Source of the DNA: Stygiobacter sp. RIFOXYC2_FULL_38_25 | GTDB lineage: Bacteria > Bacteroidota > Ignavibacteria > Ignavibacteriales > Melioribacteraceae | DNA: 64,000 nt | Direction of reading: 5' to 3' | Assembly (NCBI GenBank): GCA_001803165.1 | Contig: MHAZ01000017.1 | Location: 310,001-374,000 of the forward strand | Shown here: piece by piece, positions 1 through 8,564 of the stretch | How positions within the stretch are numbered: position 1 is the stretch's first letter | Layout: every line of letters starts with the position of its first letter | Notes under the pieces: model-generated | Seen by the model: only the letters and a program-made list of their open reading frames with translations | What the model was told of the DNA's origin: nothing | Databases searched by the model: none | Position numbers and translations under genes: made by a program

Positions 1-474
1 CCATCAACAAATTCTTACAAACGGTTGGTTCCCGGTTATGAAGCTCCGGTTGCGTTAACTTATGGAATGGGAAATCGGGCAAGCGCTATCAGAATTCCGA
101 AGTATGTTAAAAATGCTGAGGAAACTCGTTTTGAATATAGACCGCCGGACGCAACTATTAATCCTTACTTGTGCATGAGTGCAATGATGCTTGCCGGTAT
201 AGACGGAGTTGTAAATAAAATTGATCCGCGTAAAGAAGGATATGGTCCGTATGATAAAAACTTTATGGATGAAGACGCGGGCAAAATCAAATTGCTTCCA
301 AGAAATTTGGAAGATGCGCTGGATGAATTGAAAGCCGATAACGATTTCTTAAAACGGGGCAATATTTTTAGCGATGAATTATTAGATCAATGGGTCAAAC
401 TGAAAGGTGAGGAAATTAATTCTATTAATACAATGCCTCATCCTTTCGAGTTCAAAATGTACTTTAACTTATAA
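1..474 (+). CDS. glnA: Glutamine synthetase, type I, C-terminal part (5' end outside window)
   Basis: ATP-dependent glutamate + ammonia to glutamine; central nitrogen assimilation in the cytoplasm. The reading frame is open from base 1 (PSTNSYKRLVPGYEAPV), so only the C-terminal ~157 residues are present. PSTNSYKRLVPGYEAP is the family's substrate-binding stretch, followed by the NPYL..AMMLAGIDG..NKIDP block, the LP.NLEDALDEL helix and the PHPFEFKMYF C-terminus typical of GSI. I do not see a clear NLYDLPPEE adenylylation motif at the expected place (GPYDKN instead), so adenylyl control is doubtful. A hairpin repeat begins three bases after the stop. Confidence 0.95.
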   Translation, partial: PSTNSYKRLVPGYEAPVALTYGMGNRASAIRIPKYVKNAEETRFEYRPPDATINPYLCMSAMMLAGIDGVVNKIDPRKEGYGPYDKNFMDEDAGKIKLLPRNLEDALDELKADNDFLKRGNIFSDELLDQWVKLKGEEINSINTMPHPFEFKMYFNL

Positions 475-476
475 TT

Positions 477-528
477 GAACGAAGAGTGTAGAATTAATTC
501 TTCGTTCTGCACTCTTCACTCTACACTA
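477..528 (-). repeat. Small intergenic hairpin repeat, copy 1
   Basis: Bases 477-485 and 499-507 form a perfect 9-bp inverted repeat (GAACGAAGA/TCTTCGTTC), and 490-501 is a 12-bp perfect palindrome. The minus-strand sequence of 494-528 matches 10762-10796 at 32 of 35 positions by eye. It fills the gap between glnA and the transporter gene and may act as a transcript-end hairpin, though no T-run follows. Confidence 0.7.
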
Positions 529-533
529 CAAAT

Positions 534-1418
534 ATGCTTGGTGAATTAGCAGCTCTTATTACAGCAGTACTTTGGTCAATGACCTCGATAGCTTTTTCGG
601 AAGCATCGAACCGTGTTGGTCCAATGTATGTAAACGTCACACGGATGATTTTCGCCGTGCTATATCTTTCAGTAACTATTGCAGTAATTGGAGCTCCTAC
701 TGATTTATCGTTTGGTCAGATTACAAATCTTGTGATAAGCGGCTTTATTGGTTTAATCTTCGGAGATACATTTTTATTTAAAGCTTATCGTTTGATTGGT
801 GCGCGATTAAGTATGCTGGTTATGTCTTCTGCGCCGGCTATAGCAGCAGTACTTGCCTACTTTTTTCTTAGGGAGAATCTATCACTGCTCGGAATTTTCG
901 GAATAATAATTACTATTGCCGGAATTGCTTTAGTTGTTCTTCAGAGAGAAGAAAAACCAACTTCGCGTTACAAGGTTGATTACACCGGAATTTTGTATGC
1001 GTTTCTGGGAGCGGTTGGGCAAGCTGTAGGATTAATCTTTGCCAAGTTTGCATTTAATCAAGGTGAAATAAACGGATTCGTTGCAACATTTGTTCGTGTT
1101 AGTTCTGCGCTGCTGATTCTTTATCCCATTGTGCATTTTACTAAATACTATGTTACACCGGTAAAAGTTTTCCGGGAAAACAAAAAAGGATTAGTGTTTA
1201 CAATTATCGGCTCGTTTATTGGTCCGTATCTCGGTATAACTTTCAGTTTGATTTCAATTTCTCACGCTAAAATTGGTATTGCTTCTACAATAATGGCAAC
1301 TGTTCCAATTCTAATGCTGCCCCTTGTTCGTTATTACTACAAAGAAAAACTTTCGTGGATTTCTATTCTCGGTGCGTTTATAGCTGTAGGTGGAATTGGA
1401 ATGTTATTCCTGGCATAA
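534..1418 (+). CDS. DMT-superfamily transporter with two EamA domains
   Basis: Inner-membrane protein of 294 residues, the normal length for EamA (drug/metabolite transporter) proteins. About ten hydrophobic segments are arranged as two homologous halves (roughly residues 1-137 and 150-294), each with the EamA pattern of small residues; the second half starts at DYTGILYAFLGAVGQAVG. The substrate cannot be told from sequence; relatives export metabolites or amino acids. The ATG at 534 follows repeat DNA directly and has no good Shine-Dalgarno sequence. Nothing in the context links it to glnA beyond orientation. Confidence 0.85.
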   Translation: MLGELAALITAVLWSMTSIAFSEASNRVGPMYVNVTRMIFAVLYLSVTIAVIGAPTDLSFGQITNLVISGFIGLIFGDTFLFKAYRLIGARLSMLVMSSAPAIAAVLAYFFLRENLSLLGIFGIIITIAGIALVVLQREEKPTSRYKVDYTGILYAFLGAVGQAVGLIFAKFAFNQGEINGFVATFVRVSSALLILYPIVHFTKYYVTPVKVFRENKKGLVFTIIGSFIGPYLGITFSLISISHAKIGIASTIMATVPILMLPLVRYYYKEKLSWISILGAFIAVGGIGMLFLA

Positions 1419-1447
1419 ATTTCTCAGCGAAACTTAAGATTTCTATT

Positions 1448-1954
1448 TCAAGCCTTAGTAAATACTTTTATCAATTCAGAATACTCAGGATATTTTTCAC
1501 ACAATTCTTTTTGTGTTGCTAATTCAAAATCCACAAAATCAAAACCGGGGGAGACAGTACAACCAACCAATGCGTAAGAATTTTTATCCTCAACTTCCGC
1601 CGCAAACCAATTTCCGTGTGGAATAACAGCTTGCGGTGTTTCACCGGCTAAAATATCATTCCCAATTTTAACCGTAGAATAATTTCCGGCTGCATCAATG
1701 AGATGAAGAACCAAAGTAGTGCCGGAATAGAAATGCCAAATTTCATCTGAGTTAATTCTGTGGAAATGAGATTTATCGTTGCCGGATAACATAAAATATA
1801 TTGAGGTGCTAAAGTTTCTACCGCCGGAAAACCTTTCCGGCAATTCTGGTTTCCCAATTTTTTCTACTGCTCTGTAAATCTCCTTAAAATAACCTCCTTC
1901 GGGATGAGGTTGTAAGCCAAGTTTCTCAGCAATAATTTTTGCTTTAGCTATCAT
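1448..1954 (-). CDS. Cupin-fold protein, DUF985 (Cupin_5) family
   Basis: A 168-residue protein with the DUF985 pattern: LGLQPHPEGGYFKEIYR at the N-terminus, then IYFML..ND.SHFHRINSDEIWHFYSG and the barrel strands LVLHLID, QAVIPHGNWFAAEV, YALVGCTVSPGFDFVDFEL. The family is a small single-domain cupin of uncertain reaction, probably a sugar or small-molecule epimerase/isomerase. Its start codon overlaps the stop of the esterase gene upstream (shared ATGA, 1951-1954), so the two are translationally coupled. Confidence 0.88.
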   Translation of the reverse strand: MIAKAKIIAEKLGLQPHPEGGYFKEIYRAVEKIGKPELPERFSGGRNFSTSIYFMLSGNDKSHFHRINSDEIWHFYSGTTLVLHLIDAAGNYSTVKIGNDILAGETPQAVIPHGNWFAAEVEDKNSYALVGCTVSPGFDFVDFELATQKELCEKYPEYSELIKVFTKA

Positions 1955-2790
1955 TTTGTTTTTCCTTTTCTGCCAAAGAGAAATATGAGTGGTTTATATA
2001 AACGGTTAGCCCAATCAATTTCTGTGTGCTTCCCATCTTTTTCAAAATGGCAATAAACGGAATTCTCTTTATCAACACCCATTCGTCTCAGCATTGCGCA
2101 CATACGTTTATTATCGCGGATAAGCTGCTTCTCAGCTGTACCGCAATCAATATAAATTTTCTGATTTTTTCGTTTAACTACCGTTTCTTGAACAAAATCA
2201 AAAATCATTTTGTCGTTCACCCAAAAAGAATTTGAAAGACAAGCGGCTTTGCCAAAAACATGTGGCAGAACCCATGCATTCTGGAATGAAATAAGTCCGC
2301 CCATTGAAGAACCCATAATTCCAGTATTCCCGGCATTTTGTTTTGTTCGGTAGTTAGTATCAATAAAGGTCTTTAACTCGTTTACAAGAAAAAGAGAGTA
2401 ATATTTCTCCGCATCTGTAAACAAATTGTACTCGTCAAGTCGGTTCGGAGTGTTATAAATTCCTACAACAATAAACTCCTCAATTAGTTTTTTATCTAGA
2501 AGAAACTGAATAGTTTCATCAACCCGCCAATCATTACCGTTGAAAGCAGTTGAAGGGTTAAACAAGTTTTGCCCATCTTGCACGTAAAGCACCGGATAAC
2601 GTTTCTTGCTTTTGTAATAAGAGGGAGGCAGCCAGATTATCAAGTCCCGCTCATTTTTAAGGTAGCGGCTTGTAAACTGATACTGATACTCTACATGACC
2701 GAGAATCTCGTATCTCGGCTGTGTGTTAATTTCTAAGTTTGAAATCACTTGGTTCACAATAATTTGATGCAAATTAAATGAAAAAATCAT
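1951..2790 (-). CDS. Alpha/beta hydrolase, esterase D / enterochelin-esterase-like
   Basis: 279 residues of the PF00756 type. Visible marks are RDLIIWLPPSYY..KKRYPVLYVQDGQNLF near the N-terminus, the nucleophile elbow GSSMGG (Ser in IMGSSMGGLISF) and a late His in DGKHTEIDW that completes the triad. There is no signal peptide, so it is probably cytoplasmic. It precedes and overlaps by 4 bp the DUF985 cupin gene, forming a two-gene minus-strand operon. Relatives hydrolyse acyl esters; the substrate here is unknown. Confidence 0.85.
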   Translation of the reverse strand: MIFSFNLHQIIVNQVISNLEINTQPRYEILGHVEYQYQFTSRYLKNERDLIIWLPPSYYKSKKRYPVLYVQDGQNLFNPSTAFNGNDWRVDETIQFLLDKKLIEEFIVVGIYNTPNRLDEYNLFTDAEKYYSLFLVNELKTFIDTNYRTKQNAGNTGIMGSSMGGLISFQNAWVLPHVFGKAACLSNSFWVNDKMIFDFVQETVVKRKNQKIYIDCGTAEKQLIRDNKRMCAMLRRMGVDKENSVYCHFEKDGKHTEIDWANRLYKPLIFLFGRKGKTK

Positions 2791-2952
2791 TTACTAAAAA
2801 TTTTGATGGCGCAATTAAGAGTGTCTTAAAATAAATTCTAATCTCATCTTGATACGTGCTTATACTCTGTTGGTCTTGAAATAAGAGTGAAAACAATATC
2901 TAAACTTGGCACCTCAATTGCGCTCATTAAACAAAAAATATTGCAGAGTACG

Positions 2953-3393
2953 ATGGAACTGATTCAGATTATATACAGCATCTTATTGTTTGGCGGCGGG
3001 TTTTTACTCGTTATTATGATTGTCTCTTTTATGCTATCCAAATCGAAAGCACATGAATTGCCTTACACTCGAGTGCCGGAGAAAGTTGCTATTTCCAACC
3101 AAATAATTAGGTCTAGAGTAAATTATCAAAATCAAATTGCTTCTGTTCTGCCCTCGTATCGGATCCATAAAGAGCAGAACGAAATTAGAAATCAAAGCCA
3201 GCAATTAAGACTTCAAATATTTCCTATAGATCAGATTCAACCGCGTGAAGTTAAGATTGTTAGAAAGCCAACCGTTAGAGAGGATGCCAAGATCAGGACT
3301 ACCGAAGAACGAAAGATGAACGGAAGGCGATACACGATTGTAAATGAAGATCAAAAGAACTCGAGTAACCGGGCAATTAATTTTTACCTCTAA
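2953..3393 (+). CDS. Hypothetical membrane-anchored protein
   Basis: Not recognised. From ATG 2953 it encodes 146 residues: an N-terminal hydrophobic helix (IIYSILLFGGGFLLVIMIVSF), then a basic, Gln/Arg-rich soluble tail (…KIRTTEERKMNGRRYTIVNED). A GTG at 2887 would add 22 residues; neither start has a strong ribosome binding site, and I prefer 2953 because it puts the membrane helix at the N-terminus. It stands alone between divergent neighbours. Confidence 0.55.
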   Translation: MELIQIIYSILLFGGGFLLVIMIVSFMLSKSKAHELPYTRVPEKVAISNQIIRSRVNYQNQIASVLPSYRIHKEQNEIRNQSQQLRLQIFPIDQIQPREVKIVRKPTVREDAKIRTTEERKMNGRRYTIVNEDQKNSSNRAINFYL

Positions 3394-3567
3394 TTTAGTA
3401 CCCCCACACCAATTCAAATTCCAACTAACTAAATTGTTGATATTCTAACTCGCTGATTTAGGGTATTATTACCAATGTTTTTGTTTCTAAACTTTAAAAA
3501 AAAGAATATTGTTAGTAACAATGCTAATAATACTCTTTAGTGTTAATTCTATTTTTCATCCCAACGT

Positions 3568-3624
3568 CAGTGACATATACCTCGTTTTCGCAGAAAAGGG
3601 TCACTGGGGGGATGATCCTTTTCT
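3568..3624 (+). other. Intergenic segment with two competing hairpins
   Basis: Bases 3592-3603 pair with 3613-3624 (12 bp including one G-T wobble) around a loop of mostly G. Bases 3568-3574 (CAGTGAC) are the exact reverse complement of 3600-3606, which overlaps the first stem, so the two helices exclude each other. No gene follows on the plus strand, and the next gene ends on the minus strand at 3685. Apart from this, the gap 3394-3684 holds only the terminator at 3644-3673. Confidence 0.35.
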
Positions 3625-3643
3625 TGAAATCTTTTTGTTAGTC

Positions 3644-3673
3644 AAAAAAAATCCCGCCTAAGCGGGATTAAAA
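3644..3673 (-). terminator. Rho-independent terminator of the 3685-5385 gene
   Basis: Stem ATCCCGC/GCGGGAT with a 4-base loop. On the minus strand it is followed by a run of eight T residues, directly downstream of the stop of the 570-residue protein gene. Confidence 0.85.
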
Positions 3674-3684
3674 ACTATAAACGA

Positions 3685-5385
3685 CTATGCTTTCATTCGC
3701 TCCCCTTTTTCTTCTTTGATAAAGATCCAACCTACAACTTTACCAATATCTATCTTTTCAAAGTTACTCCAATACTTTTTAGTTCTTACGTGCATAGAAC
3801 TTGTATCGGTTGTTGAAATGCTTTCTGCCTCTTTAATAATTGTTTCAATTCTTGTTTGCCAGGCTTTCATATTTTTCTCTCGCAAATCAACCCAGCCGTC
3901 GTGAGCCCAGAGATTAATATTAATATCTGAAATTTCTAATTCATGATCTCCACGGAAAGGTGGAATTTTTATGTCGTTGCCTCTCAGCAGAGTTTTGCCG
4001 TCAGGCATAAGTATAGGAATGCCAATAGAAATTATTTCATTTCTGAGCTTGGAATTGTTTTGCAAGTATTCCAATGCCTTTGCAGATAAGTTTGCCGGAG
4101 TATCACTAATAATGTTTCTCATTCCTTTGTGAATTAATTTGAGAATGTTTATCTCATGTAAAAGTTTAGAAAGTTTCGGAGGTCCTAAAAGTTCAAAAGC
4201 AACACTATTAGCTCCGTGTAACTCTTCCAGTTCTTCTAATTTTTCTACAGCCCAATGCTGCATAAATCCGGCGCGGTAAGTTGGTTCAAGCGTAGCATTA
4301 TCTAAAGCATTAATAATATCGTGACCGGTATTTCCGCCAAGAATTTCATAAATAGCATCAACAGCAATTTCTTCCGGAGTAACATATTCCATTTGTCCTT
4401 GCGCAGTGATGGCTTCAAACTCGCCGCGTGAGAAAGTTCCGTTTTCGCCGGTATCAATAAATACAGATTTAAGTTTGTTGCCACTTGTCGGGAATTTAGT
4501 ATCAAGTTTCAATTTTAATTTACCGGTTAATGAAATTGCCTGCTCAAGAGGAACTTCTACCATTTCAATTGGCTTTCCACCTTTTTTGATTTCGCCAAAC
4601 TCAATACGTTTCCATGCAATTGCGGCTGTAGGCTTAATTTCTTTTGTGATTGGTCCTTCCGGTGTTCTACCCATTAAGAATAAAAGCAAAGTATGTGCGC
4701 CGGCTACAGATGATTTGCTAAGTAAAACACGGGAAGGTTTTTCTTCGCTGTGGGTATAAGGAATATTCAAACCCATTCCGCCGGTTCCGCTGGTTCCAAT
4801 CTTAACATAGATGTTGGTTCCGGCTTGATGCATAGAGTTGTACATGATTTGCACGTGCCGTATCAATTGTGGAATGTATTGAGTGCAGATTAGTTTTTCA
4901 GTTTCGGCAGTAATTTCTTCAGCCGATGGATTGCGTTCAATTGTTTTTTTAATTCTTCTGTAAGTTGTGTAAAGGTCCTGGTAAGCAATTCCGGTTGCCG
5001 TATTTATACAGTCAATGATTATGTCCGGCTTATGCTCCATCAGCAATTTGTAAATAGAAGAGTTGTGAAGAATTTCGTCTCCTAATTCTTCCATAGTATC
5101 TTGCATCAAAATTCTGCGCGAAGCAGCATCTTCAAGAAGAGCTAATCTGTCGCTATCTTTTAATTCATGACGTACAAAAATATTTCCCCACCATGGTGCA
5201 AAGTAGCCTGCCGGTTTAGAAGCAAACTCAGCTTGTAATCTTTTAACTTCATCTTCTGCTTCATCTTTTCTAAGCGAAGTAACAATAATTTTCTTCGGGT
5301 TTTCCGGAACAAGTTTTCTAATAACAGCGTTTCCAACCAAACCCCATCCGCCTAGAACCAAAACAGTTTTGTTCTTAATATCCAT
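3685..5385 (-). CDS. NAD(P)-binding Rossmann-fold protein, SDR/epimerase-like, function unknown
   Basis: Starts with the dinucleotide-binding loop KTVLVLGGWGLVGNAVIRKL, so a nucleotide-binding Rossmann domain is clear. The next ~280 residues keep dehydrogenase-like features (IIIDCINTATG, then IYVKIGTSGTGGMGLNIPYTH), but I see no canonical YxxxK catalytic pair. The C-terminal ~300 residues match nothing I know. At ~566 residues it is far longer than an ordinary SDR (~250). I chose ATG 5385 because GAGG lies six to seven bases upstream; the TTG twelve bases earlier overlaps that ribosome binding site. It is monocistronic, with its own terminator. Confidence 0.7.
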   Translation of the reverse strand: MDIKNKTVLVLGGWGLVGNAVIRKLVPENPKKIIVTSLRKDEAEDEVKRLQAEFASKPAGYFAPWWGNIFVRHELKDSDRLALLEDAASRRILMQDTMEELGDEILHNSSIYKLLMEHKPDIIIDCINTATGIAYQDLYTTYRRIKKTIERNPSAEEITAETEKLICTQYIPQLIRHVQIMYNSMHQAGTNIYVKIGTSGTGGMGLNIPYTHSEEKPSRVLLSKSSVAGAHTLLLFLMGRTPEGPITKEIKPTAAIAWKRIEFGEIKKGGKPIEMVEVPLEQAISLTGKLKLKLDTKFPTSGNKLKSVFIDTGENGTFSRGEFEAITAQGQMEYVTPEEIAVDAIYEILGGNTGHDIINALDNATLEPTYRAGFMQHWAVEKLEELEELHGANSVAFELLGPPKLSKLLHEINILKLIHKGMRNIISDTPANLSAKALEYLQNNSKLRNEIISIGIPILMPDGKTLLRGNDIKIPPFRGDHELEISDININLWAHDGWVDLREKNMKAWQTRIETIIKEAESISTTDTSSMHVRTKKYWSNFEKIDIGKVVGWIFIKEEKGERMKA

Positions 5386-5480
5386 TAATTTCCTCAATAA
5401 TTAAATTTTTAGCGTTGATAAATTACCGCTTAACCCCAACCCCCGCAAGAAATAAAGATTCGTTAAAAACCAACTTTGTT

Positions 5481-5511
5481 TTGGTAAAAGGAAGCCCCTT
5501 TCTTAAATTTG
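5481..5511 (+). promoter_or_regulatory. Bacteroidota-type promoter for the PTS-IIA/hisS operon
   Basis: TTG at 5481-5483, a 20-base spacer and TAAATTTG at 5504-5511 match the TTG-N~20-TAnnTTTG layout known for Bacteroidota housekeeping sigma factors. It lies 30 bases before the first start codon of the operon. Confidence 0.65.
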
Positions 5512-5541
5512 CCACGCCTATTAAGTAATGTGTGAATAATC

Positions 5542-6015
5542 ATGAAAATCTGCGAAATTCTTAAAATCGAAATGATCATCCCTTCTATGAAGTGTACCAC
5601 AAAAGAAGAAGCTATTAGTGAGCTGATTGATTTGTTCAAAAATGACGACCGGGTTAAAGATACCGAGTCAATTCTAAATTCCGTTCTAGAGAGGGAAAAA
5701 ATTATGTCCACCGGCGTTGGTAAGGGATTCGCAATTCCTCACGCCAAGACTAACAGTGTGAATGAAATAATTGCTGCTTTTGGAAAAATTGATAATCCAA
5801 TTGATTTCCAGGCGCTTGATGACCAGCCGGTAAATTTGGTTTTTCTTTTGGTTGGAAAGGAAAATTTGGTTGGTCCGCATATTAAGCTCCTAAGCAGAAT
5901 TTCTAGAATGATGAACATTGAAGAGTTTAGAGAAAGCTTAGCCAATGCTACAACAGCACAAGAGATTTACGATTTATTTGAAACTGAAGAAAAACAATAC
6001 TTTGAAGGCTCATGA
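5542..6015 (+). CDS. PTS sugar/nitrogen-type EIIA domain protein
   Basis: A 157-residue single EIIA-2 domain (fructose/PtsN type). The phosphorylatable histidine is His67 in KGFAIPHAKT, and EREKIMSTGVG just before it is typical of the family, as is FLLVGKENLVGPHIKLLSRISR. Stand-alone EIIA proteins of this type usually have a regulatory role rather than moving a sugar, and no EIIB/EIIC is nearby. The stop overlaps the hisS start by 4 bp (ATGA, 6012-6015), so the genes are co-translated. A promoter-like sequence precedes it. Confidence 0.88.
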   Translation: MKICEILKIEMIIPSMKCTTKEEAISELIDLFKNDDRVKDTESILNSVLEREKIMSTGVGKGFAIPHAKTNSVNEIIAAFGKIDNPIDFQALDDQPVNLVFLLVGKENLVGPHIKLLSRISRMMNIEEFRESLANATTAQEIYDLFETEEKQYFEGS

Positions 6016-7274
6016 TAAAAGCTGTTACTGGCACTAAAGATATTCTTCCCATCGAAATCCCTCGTTGGAATTATTTAGAAGAAATTGTAAAGAAAATTTT
6101 CTCGCAGTTTAACTATAGAGAAATCCGCACACCAATTTTTGAGTTAACTCAGCTATTTGCCCGTGGAATTGGTGAAGCTACTGATATTGTTAGCAAAGAA
6201 ATGTACACGTTTCTTGATCGCAGCGGCGATAGCTTAACACTTCGCCCCGAATTAACTGCAAGCGTTGTTCGTGCTTTTGTTGAACATTCACTTGATAAGA
6301 AACAAGGATTGAACAAACTGTTTTACGTTGGACCAATGTTCCGCCAAGAAAGACCGCAAGCCGGAAGATTCCGCCAGTTTCATCAATTTGGCGCGGAAGC
6401 TCTCGGTAGTCACGATCCGCTTCTTGATGCCGAAATGATCATTATGGCTTACGATATAATTGCTAAGCTCGGTTTGAAGAAGCTCGTGGTAAAAATTAAT
6501 TCACTTGGTGTTCCATCCGCCCGCGAAGAATATAAAACTGTACTACGCGATTATCTTAATCAGCATTTAGATAAACTTTCTGAAGAAAGCAAAAAGAGAT
6601 TAGAACTGAACATTCTTAGAATCTTTGATAGCAAAGATGAACGTGATAAATCTGTGATGAAAGCCGCTCCGCTATTGATTGATTATCTGGATTCCGAAAG
6701 CATTGATCACTTTGAAAAAGTTAAATCCGCTTTACAAAATGCAAGTGTTCCTTTCCAGGTTGACGCTACTCTTGTGCGTGGATTAGATTATTATACTCAC
6801 ACAACTTTCGAAGTAGTAAGTGGGAGTGTTGGCTCGCAGAGCGCACTTTGCGGTGGCGGTAGATATAACGGATTAGTTAAAGAACTGGGCGGACCCGATT
6901 TACCCGGCGTTGGCTTTGCTGCTGGAATGGAAAGAATTTTACTTGCTTGCGAAAATGAAAATTCGTTCAAAGCTGAAGAAGAGAAAACGGATGTGTTCAT
7001 AATTACGATTGATAAAACTTTACAAGGTTTTTCTTTTCAAACAGCTCTTGCATTACGCAGAAGTGATTTGATTGTTGAAACAGACTATTTATCGCGCAGC
7101 GTTAAAGCCCAAATGCGGGAAGCCAACCGCTTGAATTCGAAGTTTGTTCTTTTCGTTGGCGGAGATGAATTTGTAAATGGTGAAGTAGTTTTGAAAAATA
7201 TGTCTAACAGCGAGCAGAAGAATATTAGCAAAGGCAATTTGGAAGAAATTGTAAAACTGATAAAGGTAAACTAA
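6012..7274 (+). CDS. hisS: Histidine--tRNA ligase
   Basis: Class II aminoacyl-tRNA synthetase of 420 residues, normal for the family. It starts IKAVTGTKDILPIE, and shows motif 2 (YVGPMFRQERPQAGRFRQFHQFGAEALG), the histidine-A signature LVRGLDYYTHTTFEV and GAGMERI-like motif 3 (GVGFAAGMERILLA). A C-terminal anticodon-binding domain follows (roughly residues 325-420, TDYLSRSVKAQMREANRL). It charges tRNA-His in the cytoplasm. Overlaps the EIIA gene upstream and is followed without a gap by the next gene. Confidence 0.97.
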   Translation: MIKAVTGTKDILPIEIPRWNYLEEIVKKIFSQFNYREIRTPIFELTQLFARGIGEATDIVSKEMYTFLDRSGDSLTLRPELTASVVRAFVEHSLDKKQGLNKLFYVGPMFRQERPQAGRFRQFHQFGAEALGSHDPLLDAEMIIMAYDIIAKLGLKKLVVKINSLGVPSAREEYKTVLRDYLNQHLDKLSEESKKRLELNILRIFDSKDERDKSVMKAAPLLIDYLDSESIDHFEKVKSALQNASVPFQVDATLVRGLDYYTHTTFEVVSGSVGSQSALCGGGRYNGLVKELGGPDLPGVGFAAGMERILLACENENSFKAEEEKTDVFIITIDKTLQGFSFQTALALRRSDLIVETDYLSRSVKAQMREANRLNSKFVLFVGGDEFVNGEVVLKNMSNSEQKNISKGNLEEIVKLIKVN

Positions 7275-7793
7275 GTGTCACTTAGAAAGCCAAAAGTTCT
7301 TCCCAAAATTCCCAAGACCAGAAAGAAAAAACCGCACGCCGCTCTTGAAGCAGTACCCGCAAAGAAGCCTGATAAATTAGAATACTACTGCAAAGCATTT
7401 TTCAAGTATGATGAAAAGAAGAGGAAGCAATATTATGCTTTTGCGATTGAAACCGTTGTCGAGTTTACAGCTTTCGCTTACGAAGTTTCTGTAGATGTGA
7501 TTAAAGAGAAAAATGTAATAAATCTTGTAGTAATGGGTTTGAGAGCTAAGATGAACTCCGTTCCTCGAATACAGCCGGCGAGAAACGAATCTTTGTTTGA
7601 AGATTTGTTCGGAGATTTCACTGTAAACGTTGTTAAGCAAGATGGCGCAATAAACAGCGCTGACTTTCACTTTAATATTTACAAGAAAGAACTTTTGCTG
7701 ATTAAGCAGTACAAACCGAAAAAGAAAAACAACCGGCTCTTTTGCGAGTTCAAAGTTGCGGAAGACGAATTTTCCTTTCCTGAAGAAAATTAA
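7275..7793 (+). CDS. Conserved-looking hypothetical protein between hisS and rlmB
   Basis: Not recognised. 172 residues with a very basic N-terminus (KTRKKKPH…), a mixed alpha/beta middle with FKYDEKKRKQYYAFAIETVVEFTAF, and an acidic end. No signal peptide, membrane helix or known motif. The GTG start at 7275 directly follows the hisS stop, with AAAGGT seven bases upstream as ribosome binding site. Its place in a translation/RNA-modification operon and its charge make an RNA-linked role possible, but that is a guess. Confidence 0.7.
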   Translation: MSLRKPKVLPKIPKTRKKKPHAALEAVPAKKPDKLEYYCKAFFKYDEKKRKQYYAFAIETVVEFTAFAYEVSVDVIKEKNVINLVVMGLRAKMNSVPRIQPARNESLFEDLFGDFTVNVVKQDGAINSADFHFNIYKKELLLIKQYKPKKKNNRLFCEFKVAEDEFSFPEEN

Positions 7794-7811
7794 ATTGGAT
7801 CAGAATTAATC

Positions 7812-8540
7812 ATGCAAAAAATAATTGGTAGAAAACCAGTTTTAGAAGCTATTAACTCCGGTGCTGAAATTGAAGTAGTTTATGTTGCTTTTGGGCAGCA
7901 CGGAGATGCCATAAACCGGATTTTTACCGCAGCGAAGAAAAATGGCATAAAGGTATCTCAAGTCTCTCCGCAGAAGTTTAATTCAATCGCAAAGAACGAA
8001 GACGCGCAAGGCGTAGTTGCATTCAAATCAACGCAAAAATTTTACGAGCTTGGTGATTTAATTGATGAAGCAAAAAAATCTGCTCATCCGCTTCTTCTTC
8101 TTCTCGATTCAATTCAAGACCCGCATAATCTTGGTGCAATCTTACGCACGGCAGAGTGTGCCGGTGTTGATGGAGTAATAGTAACTACAAACCAAAGTTC
8201 GCCAATTACGGAAACAGTAGAAAAAATTTCTGCCGGAGCTGTTTCTTATGTTAAAGTTTGCCGCGTAAACAATCTTGTCCAAACTATGAATATTCTAAAA
8301 GAGGAAGGTTTCTGGACAGTTGGCACCTCACTCAACAATTCAAAAAACTACGCTGAAATGGATTACAAAATGCCCGTTGCACTCGTGATGGGAAATGAAG
8401 AAAAGGGAATCCGCAAACTTGTTGCGGAGACTTGTGACTTTCTCGTTAAGATTCCAATGAATGGAAAAGTTGATTCGCTAAACGTTTCCGTTGCTACAGG
8501 TGTTTTACTCTTCGAAATAAACCGCCAAAGAAATTCATAA
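7812..8540 (+). CDS. rlmB: 23S rRNA 2'-O-ribose methyltransferase, SpoU/TrmH (RlmB) family
   Basis: 242 residues. An N-terminal RNA-binding domain opens with the RlmB hallmark IIGRKPVLEAINSG. The SPOUT knot domain follows, with motif 1 LLLLDSIQDPHNLGAILRTAECAG, motif 2 ALVMGNEEKGIR and motif 3 IPMNGKVDSLNVSVATGVLLFE. RlmB methylates G2251 of 23S rRNA using S-adenosylmethionine; paralogues with the same motifs methylate other positions, so the exact target is an inference. It is the last clear gene of the hisS operon. Confidence 0.9.
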   Translation: MQKIIGRKPVLEAINSGAEIEVVYVAFGQHGDAINRIFTAAKKNGIKVSQVSPQKFNSIAKNEDAQGVVAFKSTQKFYELGDLIDEAKKSAHPLLLLLDSIQDPHNLGAILRTAECAGVDGVIVTTNQSSPITETVEKISAGAVSYVKVCRVNNLVQTMNILKEEGFWTVGTSLNNSKNYAEMDYKMPVALVMGNEEKGIRKLVAETCDFLVKIPMNGKVDSLNVSVATGVLLFEINRQRNS

Positions 8541-8564
8541 AAATATTTTTAACGGAGGGATTTT

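Noticed and set aside
4406-4759. A 117-codon plus-strand frame inside the 570-residue Rossmann gene
   Set aside because: Antisense to a well-supported gene; no ribosome binding site and no recognisable domain.
5412-5541. T-box or other riboswitch before the PTS-IIA/hisS operon
   Set aside because: Only ~130 bases, with no specifier or T-box sequence; it is explained by a promoter and short leader.
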